DNA from: Lamellibrachia columna
Taxonomy: Eukaryota; Annelida; Polychaeta; Sabellida; Siboglinidae
Direction of reading: 5' to 3'
NCBI GenBank assembly: GCA_963662155.1
Contig: OY759266.1
Span: 1,564,001 to 1,628,000 of the forward strand
DNA length: 64,000 nucleotides
Of this stretch, positions 34,901 to 45,007 are shown piece after piece. The notes under the pieces were generated by a model. It searched no databases, was not told the DNA's origin, and saw nothing but the letters and a program-made list of their open reading frames with translations. Position 1 is the first letter of the stretch. Each line of letters starts with the position of its first letter. The position numbers and the translations under genes are program-made.

Positions 34901-36113
34901 AAATATTTATAAAATGAGACGATAAAAAATGTTATTGAGAAAGGAGCTGTAACTTAATTTCATCCATGAAATAATGAGTCCCAAATATGGACATTTGATG
35001 ACAACTTGGATAGTCACCTCACAGCTGAGACTACGGAGACAGGCCTGTCTGACGATACTGAACAGCTCTGGCTTTTCCGGCTGCTGACTGCTCACATACG
35101 ACACCTTCGCCTCCTGGTCATTGCTGATGAAGCCAGGCTGACCGGGCAGTAGTGACCGACATGCCTATAACATAGATCTCATACAACTTGAGCAGTGACT
35201 GACACACCTACAATAACACAACAGTTCTCATTAACACTACATGAACCAACCTTGATACTACATGAACCAACCATGACACTACAATAACCAACCTTGACAC
35301 TACATGAACCAACCTTGACACTACTTGTACCAACCATGACACTATATCAACGAACATTGACATTACATGAACCAATTTTTACACTACATGAACCAACCTT
35401 GACACTACTTGTACCAACCGTGACACTGTATCAACCAACCTTGACACTACATGAACCAACTTTGACACTACATGAACCAACTTGACACTACATGAACCAA
35501 CCTTGACACTACATGAACCAACCTCGACATTACATGAACCAACCTTGACGCTACATCAACCAACCTTGACATTACATGTACCAACCTTGACACTACATCA
35601 ACCAACCTTGACACTACACATGCTTACAGAATTTACACTGTTACGTTGTTAGAACTTGTTAAAAGTTCTCATTAACACTACATGAACCAACCTTGACACT
35701 ACATGAACCAACCTTAACATGCTTACATAATTTACATGAACACTGTACATGTCAACCTCTACACTGTATTTTTACATACCACACTGACATTGCACATGCA
35801 AACCTTGATTAAATCGGCTCTTTTACACTCACGACACTACGCAACCCACCTCACAGGAACTAACAGCCGGTACATGAGGTGTGCTTGTCTCAGCAGCCTC
35901 AGTCTGTGAGGTGCCAGTGCTGCCCCCTGCTGGAGTTGGTGACCTCAGTTGTCGTTCTCGCACATAGCACCACTCATTCGCCCCCTCCTGGTCGCCCTCC
36001 CCTGCCTCGCTTAGGGCCAACTGGGGGTCGTTCGAGTGGAACGCCTGGGTGCAGAAGAGAATGCTGGGGCCGTGAAGATCACAGAAGTGACACAGGGAAA
36101 TTATTGCATTCAT
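22935..36113 (-). CDS. FLCN: Folliculin, Rag GTPase-activating tumour suppressor
   Basis: Nine minus-strand exons: 36113-35850, 35164-35018, 33957-33751, 33078-32802, 32120-31936, 30823-30710, 26027-25781, 25507-25405 and 23124-22935. They give 577 residues (human 579) with consistent phases and GT/AG borders. Recognised motifs are the start [90 protein letters not shown] and LKFWMTGLS, covering the longin and DENN regions in order. With FNIP, folliculin acts on RagC/D at lysosomes to control mTORC1-TFEB signalling. The catalytic arginine finger (human Arg164) is present as Arg169 in SQARGFQ. Introns 2, 5, 6 and 8 are packed with repeats and LINEs. Confidence 0.95.
23166..23285. repeat. 20-bp minisatellite, right of FLCN exon 9
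   Basis: About six copies of cctacagcctgaaggtgaca. Array interrupted: the same unit resumes at 24941 on the other side of a LINE insertion. Confidence 0.9.
23286..24940 (-). mobile_element. L2-like LINE inserted inside a minisatellite
   Basis: The minus strand encodes a 5'-truncated ORF2. A pre-RT segment ([20 protein letters not shown], then [13 protein letters not shown]) is followed after a frame break by RT motifs [27 protein letters not shown] and FSDDTTVIG, then [18 protein letters not shown]. The catalytic box reads FSDD instead of the usual F/YADD. Frame breaks near 24370 and 24600 make it inactive. It sits between two halves of the 20-bp array in FLCN intron 8, so the array was present first. 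Confidence 0.85.
24941..25032. repeat. 20-bp minisatellite, second half
   Basis: About four to five copies of the cctacagcctgaaggtgaca unit, the same as at 23166-23285, now separated by the LINE. Confidence 0.9.
26229..29102 (-). CDS. CR1 ORF2: AP endonuclease-reverse transcriptase
   Basis: A 957-codon open frame. The N-terminal endonuclease shows [18 protein letters not shown] (about residue 65), [11 protein letters not shown] (about 170) and SDHNQIHF (about 240). The reverse transcriptase shows [51 protein letters not shown] (about 660) and KFADDTKLF (about 690). The protein nicks target DNA and copies its own RNA in place. There is no ATG upstream of the endonuclease domain: the first is about residue 53, inside it. 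The frame overlaps the end of ORF1 by about 14 nt without an ATG, so translation probably needs reinitiation, a non-AUG start or frameshifting. Confidence 0.9.
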   Translation of the reverse strand: MQGGYLEVSQAEQEATSTDKPISNHPKIISEKGYRCVCLNARSIVNKKNELNIMVEDIDPHIIGITESWANIDITDAELGLTGYVMFRKDRIGRRGGGVILYVKESIQAYEIKLEREADCDEAVWCKIVSGNSKLTIGLVYRSPNINEEDNTKIKNAIKEVSKGECIIMGDFNHGHIQWNSLESTGIEDQQFLCLIQDSFLTQHVLEPTRGENVLDIVLSSQQELVDNVKIFEPLGNSDHNQIHFDINVKSESKNKKTYKRNFHKGNYKDMRKYLAQLDWNNMLMDKTAIECWNILKYEIESIIDKFVPFRKQGKRCRKKHLSKEAIRKIMLKQTMWRVYRRTRKEEDYAKYKEALNAATTEIRQSKRSYEQKLACNIKTDSKSFYAYVRSKQNVQDKVGPLEDSAGNIISQGFLMAEDLNGYFSSVFTKEDISSLPVADAKFQGAKSDYLGPLVVTPELVARKIKAMKDNKSPGVDGIPPKLLMETVDQISIPLARVFNLSLKEGVVPFEWKEANIIPLFKKGSRNKSENYRPVSLTSVICKLLERLIKDHMVDFLVKHKLLNSSQHGFLKARSCLTNMLCFLEEITKWIDMGSPVDIIYLDFQKAFDKVPHQRLLLKLKAHGIGDSITDWIEQWLTDRRQRVVVDGEVSNWKSVLSGVPQGSVLGPILFLIYINDLDESITSNVLKFADDTKLFRKVNTDGDKQHLQNDLDRLVKWSEKWQMLFNFGKCKCLHTGHGNLNVNYKMGATVLGTTVKEKDLGVTISADMKVSEQCGIAASKGNQILGLIRRNITYKGKKLIIPLYKAIVRPHLEYCIQAWRPYRKKDIDTLERIQRRATKMIPELRDLSYEERLKECGLTTLETRRLRGDQIEVFKILNGYENIYRNMFFSLKKDSRTRGHEVKLVKDQCRLDIRKHSFSQRTINEWNKLSTDCVTASSVNMFKNKVDTYIRRAGYK
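29105..30451 (-). CDS. CR1 ORF1 with SGNH esterase domain and internal repeats
   Basis: A 448-codon open frame. The N-terminus has paired cysteines ([24 protein letters not shown]) suggesting a zinc knuckle or PHD-like fold, followed by a short coiled coil ([13 protein letters not shown]). Residues about 125-250 are a low-complexity Gly/Lys/Glu/Thr block made of tandem 25-residue repeats. The C-terminus is an SGNH hydrolase: VFVGDSIV (catalytic Ser block), VHVGTNN (Asn block) and DGLHLSGKG (Asp-His block). Esterase-bearing ORF1 proteins are known in the CR1 clade; they bind nucleic acid and are needed for retrotransposition in some elements. Start at the first ATG, with a second ATG nine codons in. 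Confidence 0.88.
   Translation of the reverse strand: MFVVKLNCMMAPCKRQLKATRHLICGSCSNWVDFVKSGCEKSWAEVQADSFSFECRGCARMKELEVELEELRLLVVAMVGREQGSCAGSSGEGTVDDKVGKDTRDARESSPQPGRKLRGGKVTGHRETGRKETGRKGTGGKTTGVKERGVGETGGKEKGVGETGGKTTGVKERGVAETGGKEKGVGETGGKTTGVKERGVAETGGKEKGVGETGGKTTGVKERGVGETGGKEKGVGETEGKGSGQNVMEGIERKSYSAAVIEGVRKRARVFVGDSIVRKTDRVLNKGDDVVVCLPGAKIEAITERVKNIVGSGKGGSVLVHVGTNNVEREGTTAIVRKYRQLVRTLKQTRVEQVILSGILPVMGRRGHKYRNCRGMAINMLVQRLCREEEVGFVDLWGSFVGRADMYMKDGLHLSGKGAAVFADKLSAAVDSELGTMTNIFGSKHSLN
29690..30080. repeat. 75-bp in-frame minisatellite inside CR1 ORF1
   Basis: About four tandem copies of a 75-bp pyrimidine-rich (plus strand) unit, itself built of shorter ctcccctactcccctctcct-like pieces. 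All keep the ORF1 frame. Confidence 0.85.
31085..31395. repeat. 17-bp purine-rich minisatellite in FLCN intron 5
   Basis: About 17 copies of gtggagaacagggggag with few variants. It is almost wholly purine on the plus strand. Confidence 0.93.
31480..31805. repeat. 23-bp purine-rich minisatellite in FLCN intron 5
   Basis: About 14 copies of a gacacagggataaagaggag unit plus ggc, with some length variants. It begins less than 100 bp after the 17-bp array and shares its purine bias. Confidence 0.92.
33150..33480 (+). pseudogene. Penelope-like element, GIY-YIG endonuclease fragment
   Basis: The plus strand encodes [20 protein letters not shown] followed by EEHKKEVE, then [19 protein letters not shown], a stop, and [14 protein letters not shown]. 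This is the GIY-YIG nuclease plus the conserved tail of Penelope-like retroelements (the family norm is C..C..IYVGETGR). The stop after EAA and later frame changes mark it as dead. It lies in FLCN intron 3 and abuts a CR1 fragment. Confidence 0.8.
33480..33715 (-). mobile_element. CR1 3' end fragment
   Basis: A diverged minus-strand match to the 3' end of the CR1 family: gaggcaagtggataagaaag, then tcattggcttatcaagggtc, then the complement of the last codons (about 33600-33710). No open frame is left. It runs up to FLCN exon 3. Confidence 0.75.
34095..34425. repeat. 15-bp minisatellite in FLCN intron 2
   Basis: About 22 copies of ggagactgtgtgcgg-type units, mixed with ctgactgtgtg variants. 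All six frames look open because the unit is a multiple of three; none is a gene. Confidence 0.92.
34480..34570. repeat. 18-bp repeat in FLCN intron 2
   Basis: About five copies of ttacccttgttatgatat with minor variants, next to the 15-bp array. Confidence 0.85.
34680..34876. repeat. 21-bp minisatellite in FLCN intron 2
   Basis: About nine copies of a gagccagcaggtcatcacag unit (21 bp), one with a short ttcttc insertion. Confidence 0.92.
35225..35720. repeat. 21-bp minisatellite in FLCN intron 1
   Basis: About 17 copies of a cttgacactacatgaaccaa unit (21 bp), with more degenerate copies continuing to about 35715. It lies between FLCN exons 2 and 1. Confidence 0.9.
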
Positions 36114-36233
36114 AGTGTGAAGACCTCCTGGTTCAGTCTCGCACCAGAGGGCAGGTCAAGACTGCATGTTGAACATGTTGAACAGGCCTGGAAGAGAGAA
36201 ACGCACAATGAAAGTACTTGCAGCATATTGTAT

Positions 36234-36715
36234 AACTACAAGCCTTGTAGCCATGTAGGAGTTGTCACCGTAAGGCATAACTTTATTACAACTACAAGCC
36301 TTGTAGCCATGTAGGAGTTGTCACCATAAGGCATAACTTTATTACAACTACAAGCCTTGTAGCCACGTAGGAGTTGTCACCGCAAGGCATAACTTTATTA
36401 CAACTACAAGCCTTGTAGCCATGTAGGAGTTGTCACCGTAAGGCATAACTTTATTACAACTACAAGCTTCGTAGCCATGTATGAGTTGTCACCGAAAGGC
36501 ATAACTTTATTACAACTACAAGCCTTGTAGCCATGTAGGAGCTGTCACCATAAGGCATAACTTTATTACAACTACAAGCCTTGTAGCCATGTAGGAGTTG
36601 TCACTGTAAGGTATAACTTTATTACAACTACAAGCCTTGTAGCCATGTAGGAGCTGTCACCATAAGGCATAACTTTATTACAACTACAGGCCTTGTAGCC
36701 ATGTAGGAGCTATTG
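36234..36715. repeat. 56-bp minisatellite in the FLCN 5' flank
   Basis: Between eight and nine copies of a 56-bp unit starting aactacaagccttgtagcca and containing a near-palindrome ctacaagccttgtag. It begins about 120 bp upstream of the FLCN start codon, so it lies in the 5' untranslated or promoter region. Confidence 0.92.
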
Positions 36716-36779
36716 ATATTGATTATCTCAAGAAATGTGTAAATTGCATGAAACATGGTAAAAAAGAAGAAAATGGCAT

Positions 36780-38789
<2,010 letters not shown>

Positions 38790-38790
<1 letters not shown>

Positions 38791-39420
38791 ACATACAATC
38801 ATCAAATAAATAGATCATTGACATTGTCTTTTATCAGTTCTTAACTTTTTACATTATGATTATTGCTTTTTAATTTCGCTTTTAAATTTTATACTGCTGC
38901 CTTTTAATCACTGGAAAAGTGCTCGCTCCGCACGCTATTCCTCATGTAGAGTTTATTCTTCGATACTTCGATACTAGGGGCACCTTCAGAAAAAGTTGCT
39001 ACGACGTTTACTTCGGACAACATTTCTGGTGACATCCAGTAACGCCAAAGGTGTGTGCTTTTTTCGTTTGTAAATCACGTAAGTGTACCTGCGGGGTTTT
39101 TCATACTAGATGTGTTGAAGAAACATCGGACAACGTGTATTAATAAACTTGTAATACAGTAAGTGAAACTCAACACATATAAATGAGAGAAACGATAATT
39201 TTGTCTAATCTACCAGTGACCTATCCAATTATCGCCATGCCTGCAGGGGAAGCCTAATCCTAGACCTTGTGCCCTGTAGCGACGTGGGACGTTTGTGTGA
39301 TACTCTGACCTGGGGCCGAGTACATTTTAAGAGTATGAGTACATTGATGATGTATGAGTACGAGTACATTGGTCATTGCTAAAAGCTGAGTACGCATACA
39401 TTCATATGAGTGAGACCCTC
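38790..39420. other. Gap between LINE remnant and CR1 copy 2
   Basis: No gene is seen. At about 39305-39410 there is a block rich in gagtac motifs (gatgtatgagtacgagtaca) that recurs inverted at about 43845-43955 and again just after CR1 copy 2 (about 42170). The CR1 copy therefore probably landed in this repeat. Confidence 0.55.
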
Positions 39421-39421
39421 A

Positions 39422-42172
39422 CATAATTGGTATAACTGAATCATGGGCCAACATAGATAGGATATGTAATGTTTAGGAAAGATCGAATAGGAAGAAGGGG
39501 CGGGGGAGTTAAAGAATCTATTCAGGCTTATGAAATAAAACTAGAAAGGGAAGCAGATTGCGATGAAGCTGTTTGGTGCAAAATTGTTTCAGGAAATTCA
39601 AAATTAACTGTTGGATTAGTTTACCGAAGTCCAAACATAAACGAAGAGGACAACACAAAAATAAAAACGCTATAAAGGAAGTTAGTAAAGGGGAATGTAT
39701 CATAATGGGAGATTTTAACCATGGACACATACAATGGAATTCTCTAGAGAGTACAGGGATTGAGGACCAACAATTTATATTTTTAATCCAGGATAGCTTT
39801 CTTACTCAGCACGTACTAGAACCAACCAGGGGAGAAAATGTATTAGATAAAATTCTGTCATCACAAAAAGAATTAGTGGACAATGTAAAAATATTTGAAC
39901 CATTGGGTAATAGTGATCATAATCAAATACATTTTGACATCACTGTAAAATCAGAAAGTAAAAATAAGAAAACGTACAAGAGAAACTTCCACAAAGGTAA
40001 CTACAAAGATATGAGAAAATACTTAGCAAAGCTAGATTGGAATAACATGCTGATGAATAAGACCGCAATTGAATGTTGGAATATTCTAAAATATGAAATT
40101 GAGAGTATCATCGATAAATTTGTTCCCTTCCAAAAACAAGGAAAATGGTGTAGAAAGAAACACTTGTCAAAAGAGGCTATTAGAAAAATAATGCTAAAAC
40201 AAACTATGTGGAGGGTTTATAGGCGTACCAGAAAGGAAGAAGACTATGCAAAATACAAAGAGGCACTTAATGCAGCTACAACTGAAATCAGACAATCTAA
40301 AAGAAGCTATGAGCAAAAACTAGCATGTAACATAAAAAATGACAGCAAGAGTTTTTATGCATATGTCAGGAGTAAACAAAACGAACAAGACAAGGTTGGA
40401 CCTCTAGAAGACAGTGCTGGAAATATAATATCACAGGGGTTTTTAATGGCGGAAGACCTAAATGGTTACTTCAGTTCAGTGTTTACCAAAGAAGATATTA
40501 GTTCATTACCAGTTGCTGATGCTAAATTTCAGGGGGCTAAATCTGACTATTTAGGTCCGTTAGTTGTAACTCCAGAATTGGTAGCTAAGAAAATAAAGGC
40601 AATGAAGGATAACAAATCACCGGGAGTGGATGGGATTCCTCCAAAATTACTAATGGAAACAGTAGAACAAATCAGTATACCACTTGCAAAAGTATTCAAC
40701 TTGTCATTAAAAGAGGGAGTTGTTCCGTTTGAATGGAAAGAAGCAAACATCATACCATTATTTAAAAAGGGTTCGAGAAATAAGTCAGAGAATTACAGAC
40801 CAGTGAGTTTAACGTCAGTGATTTGTAAATTATTAGAAAGGTTAATTAAAGACCATATGGTGGACTTCCTCGTTAAGCATAAATTATTAAATTCATCTCA
40901 ACATGGATTCCTTAAAGCGAGGTCATGCTTAACAAATATGTTATGTTTTTTGGAAGAAATCACTAAGTGGATAGACGTGGGATCGCCAGTAGATATTATC
41001 TACTTAGATTTTCAGAAAGCTTTTGACAAAGTGCCACATCAAAGATTACTACTTAAATTAAAAGCCCATGGTATCGGGGATAGCATAACTGACTGGATAG
41101 AACAATGGCTGACTGACAGAAGACAACGAGTTGTAGTAGATGGAGAAGTTTCAACTTGGAAATCGGTTTTGAGTGGGGTACCTCAAGGATCAGTATTAGG
41201 ACCTATATTATTCTTAATTTATATCAATGACTTGGACGACAGTATAACAAGTAACGTACTGAAATTTGCAGACGACACAAAACTGTTTAGAAAAGTTAAT
41301 ACTGATGGTGATAAACAACATTTACAAAACGATCTAGACAGATTACTGAAATGGTCTGAGAAATGGCAGATGTTGTTCAATTTTGGGAAATGTAAATGCC
41401 TACATACAGGACATGGGACCTTGAATGTAAACTATAAAATGGGAGATACTGTTCTGGGTACTACTGTAAAAGAAAAGGACTTAGGAGTTACAATAAGCGC
41501 TGATATGAAAGTTTCAGAGCAGTGTGGTATTGCAGCTTCAAAGGGTAATCAAATTCTTGGATTGATTAGAAGAAACATAACATACAAGGGAAAAAAGTTA
41601 ATTATACCTCTTTATAAAGCAATAGTTAGACCTCATTTAGAATACTGTATACAAGCATGGAGACCATATCGTAAGAAGGATATAGATACGCTTGAACGCA
41701 TACAAAGGAGAGCAACTAAAATGATTTCAGAACTGAGAGACCTTAGTTATGAAGAACGCCTGAAAGAATGTGGTTTAACAACTCTAGAGACAAGGAGGTT
41801 AAGAGGATATCAGATTGAAGTTTTTAAGATATTGAATGGGTAATAAAATATTTATAGAAATATGTTTTTCTCACTCAAGAAGGATAGCAGAACTAGAGGA
41901 CATGAGGTAAAATTAGTAAAGTATCAATGTAGATTGGACATCAGGAAGCACTCGTTCTCACAGAGGACAATAAATGAATGGAACAAATTGTCTACAGATT
42001 GTGTAACTGCTAGCAGCGTGAATATGTTTAAAAACAAGGTAGACACATATCTCAGGAGGGCGGGTTATAAGTAGATGAACATTGTTAGACTCTCGATAAG
42101 TCAATGGCTTCCTTGTCCACTTGCCATCTGGGCTTTTGGCTTGGATGGCAACTCTTGTTAAATCTTGTTAAA
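39422..42172 (+). pseudogene. CR1 copy 2, nearly full ORF2
   Basis: Plus-strand copy of the same family as 26125-30475, differing at only scattered positions over ORF2. It starts inside the endonuclease (ttggtataactgaatcatgg), has a deletion right after the TESW motif and a frame change near 39660. It then reads openly from the endonuclease through FADDTKLF to a stop after EVFKILNG at about 41843, where GYENIYRN is disrupted. The C-terminus resumes from 41862 to 42074 and the family 3' end follows (tcttgttaaatcttgttaaa). ORF1 is absent. Inactive, but young by its similarity. Confidence 0.9.
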
Positions 42173-42319
42173 TGAGTACGAGTACATATTTTATAAATAT
42201 TAAATAACGTAATTTAAACTAAAAAATTATTAATTAACTTATTTATATAATTCGGCAACAAGGGAATTTGCAATGGCAGTTGATCAGATTTTTTATCAGG
42301 AAAACTTATGACTTATAAC

Positions 42320-43085
42320 ATTTAAATCCAAACAGCCCTGTCTTGAGCTAACATAGGAGTGGTTTATTTTCAGAGTTTTCCTTCTCCACAATTAGTAAGT
42401 CCACAGCAGGTATTTTCCATTTCCCTATGTGGGATCTTTTACTTCCCCTGGCATAGGCACCAGATAGAAGGGACCAACAGCTTTTACTGTCTCTTCCGAA
42501 AGACACAGACAAAGTGGGGTAAACAAAGTAGTTTCGAAATGGCAGAGGCAGTTTTGAAGGATACAGGTCAGATCGGCAACAAGTCGAAATGGCGGCAGAT
42601 CCAAAACGGCGACAAATATTGTCAAAACAGCAGCAAACTTAAACGGCAACAACGAAACGTTTGTGTGTGTGTGTGTGATATACCATATCTATATACAATT
42701 ATTATTTATTTGTGTAATTTATAGCATAATTTAATTTGGGTTCCATTTAATTTAACCAAGTGTACGTCACATCAGGGGTTATCTACATCGGGTATATGCA
42801 CCATTATTATTTATATATTTTTGCATGAGTACGTGACGTTTATACCCGATGATTATTTATTTGTGTCGCCTTTCTGACCATTACCCTGCCATACTTACGG
42901 CAGCAATATTTGTCGCCATTTTGACTCGACTTGTCGTTGTTTTGGTTGTCGCCGTTATGACCAGTACCCATTTTGAACCCCAGTCCCTTCGACCGAAAAG
43001 TCTGACGCACTACCACAGGTGGTTTGGAACCCCGGTCCCCCTGATCAAAAGTCCGACACTCTACAACTGGACCACTGCACCCCAA
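42320..43085 (-). mobile_element. SINE family B copy with duplicated tRNA-like head
   Basis: Read on the minus strand, a tRNA-like head begins at 43085 (gggtgcagtggtccagttgt, then a B-box-like ccggggttccaaacc). A second partial head follows (gtgcgtcagacttttcggtc, ctggggttcaaaat). The family body (tttcggaagagacagtaaaa, gctgttggtccc) is found at 42460-42540 and the tail (ttagctcaagacagggctgt) near 42330. About 300 bp of sequence rich in ggcgacaa/cggcaac motifs separates head and body. Confidence 0.65.
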
Positions 43086-43244
43086 AAACTGTAAAAAACT
43101 CTATTTCATCAACAATAACATTCACTTTAATTAAAACAAAGCATCCAACAGGAGGATTTGTTACCTGACAACACACTGGCTACATTTCTTTGTTTAACAT
43201 TTCTCTTATCTCTGCTCCAAAAGTCCCTGCTCTCTTAGACCCAG

Positions 43245-43385
43245 ACTCATGGCTTCATGTGACAAGCTGCATGTCTCATGGCTTCATGTGACAAGCTGCA
43301 TGTCTCATGGCTTCATGTGACAAGCTGCATGTCTCATGGCTTCATGTGACAAGCTGCATGTCTCATGTCTCATGGCTTCACTGAT
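43245..43385. repeat. 29-bp tandem repeat
   Basis: Between four and five copies of atggcttcatgtgacaagct plus gcatgtctc. Intergenic. Confidence 0.9.
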
Positions 43386-43979
43386 CCCACACTGAGTTCA
43401 TTGTTATGAAGCACTTGAGTCAATGTTAGCAATTATTGCAGATCTGGAGTCCTCAGATGTTACCTACATAGTCTCAGGACTCTGGACCACATGTCTGGAC
43501 AGTGGATATGGTCTAATCAATTAATTTAATAAGGATCATTTTAATCACTGTCACAGATTTTGTTCCATTTTTTCTTTTAAGAAAATAGTTGTAATAAACT
43601 TTGTACAGTAGGGAAGTTCTCCATAGACCCATACAGTATAATTATGGTTTACCGCAATATATATATATATAATATACATTAGTTATACTTGAAGTCAAAC
43701 GAATGCCTCCCCCTACAAAAAATGGGAACCCCAAACATTTTACAATCATACAGACATGGTAATTGGTATGACTCATAAATCAGTTTTTGCTTGGAGTCCC
43801 TTCTTAACTACAAATAAATTAATTTTGACAGCATATATTGAGAAAGTACTCGTAATGTACTTGTAAAATCCGAGTACATTGAGGATGAGTACGAGTACAT
43901 GGCCCATAAGTTGTATGAGTACTTAAAAAATGTACTCAAGTACTTATGCCCCAGGTCTGGTGATATACTGCATTTAAAA

Positions 43980-44572
43980 GGGGGCACTTGTCTAGAATCC
44001 GGGCCCACCTCAATTTCGACGTTATTAACATTCAGTATGTACAGTAACCATGTACAATGCATGCACAATGCATACTGACCTATGGAACATGTAAATTATT
44101 AAACATGTGAAAAAACACATTGAATCACCTTTTCCGAAGCTCAAATTTGCATATTTAACCTGCATTGAGTGCCATGTGCGAATTCAAGCATGGAAAAAGG
44201 TGATTCAGTGTGTTTGTGTTTTTACACACAACATGGTTAATAATTTACATGTCCCATAGTTCAGAATGCACTGTGCATGGTTAGTATACATATTATAACT
44301 GCGACATTGAGGTGGTCCCTTAACTCGCTATCAGTGTCGCCATCTTGCAAATAAAAAAGGGGCAAGATGGCACTCAGTGCAGGTTAAATATGCGAATTCG
44401 AGCTTCGAAAAAGGTGATTTAATGTGTTCTTATGCCTAACATGTTTAATAATTTACATGTTCCATAGTTCAGTATGCATTGTGCATGGTTACTGTGCAAA
44501 CTGCATGTTAATAACACTTAACAGTGGTATTGAGGTGGGCGCGGATTCTAGACAAGTCCAAACTTCAACTTC
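43980..44572. mobile_element. Foldback/MITE-like element with long inverted repeats
   Basis: The left arm (gcacttgtctagaatccggg, then cccacctcaat and a later catgtaaattattaaacatg) is mirrored at the right (attgaggtgggcgcggattc, then tagacaagtcc). The centre also contains mirrored gaatcaccttttccgaagct / aaaaaggtgattca segments and partly duplicated arms. A related arm occurs in isolation at 14860-14985 in SLC25A16 intron 1. No coding capacity. Confidence 0.72.
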
Positions 44573-44581
44573 AAGAAACAA

Positions 44582-44647
44582 TTAAGACAATTACAGACCA
44601 GTGAGTTTAACATCAGTGATTTGTAAATTATTCAAAAGGTTAATGTT
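44582..44647 (+). mobile_element. Short CR1 fragment
   Basis: About 65 bp (aattacagaccagtgagttt, then aacatcagtgatttgtaaat) matching the RT region of the CR1 family (the [12 protein letters not shown] coding segment), flush against the foldback element. Confidence 0.75.
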
Positions 44648-45007
44648 TGTTTATGTTTGTATACATAGTAGTTTGCAAATAGTTTGCAGATATTTAGCAA
44701 ATTATCAAGTCAGCAAAGAATACATTGTACTAACGATAACGTTTAGTATTATTATTATTAATGATTTTTAACAAATATCACAACGCTAGCATCAGAATGA
44801 AAAATCTCCCTGAGGGTCTATGCTATGACAACACAACAACAGTTATATAATGCCTATATTGCCAAACGCCAGTGGGTGGTCATGATAAAGTCTTTGCAGG
44901 CAGTAAATGTTCACTTTATAATGCAGTTGACCAATATGTCAACATATTGACATATATCTTTGTAGGATCAACTTCTATTTCACCTACAAAGAAAGACAGA
45001 TCTATGC

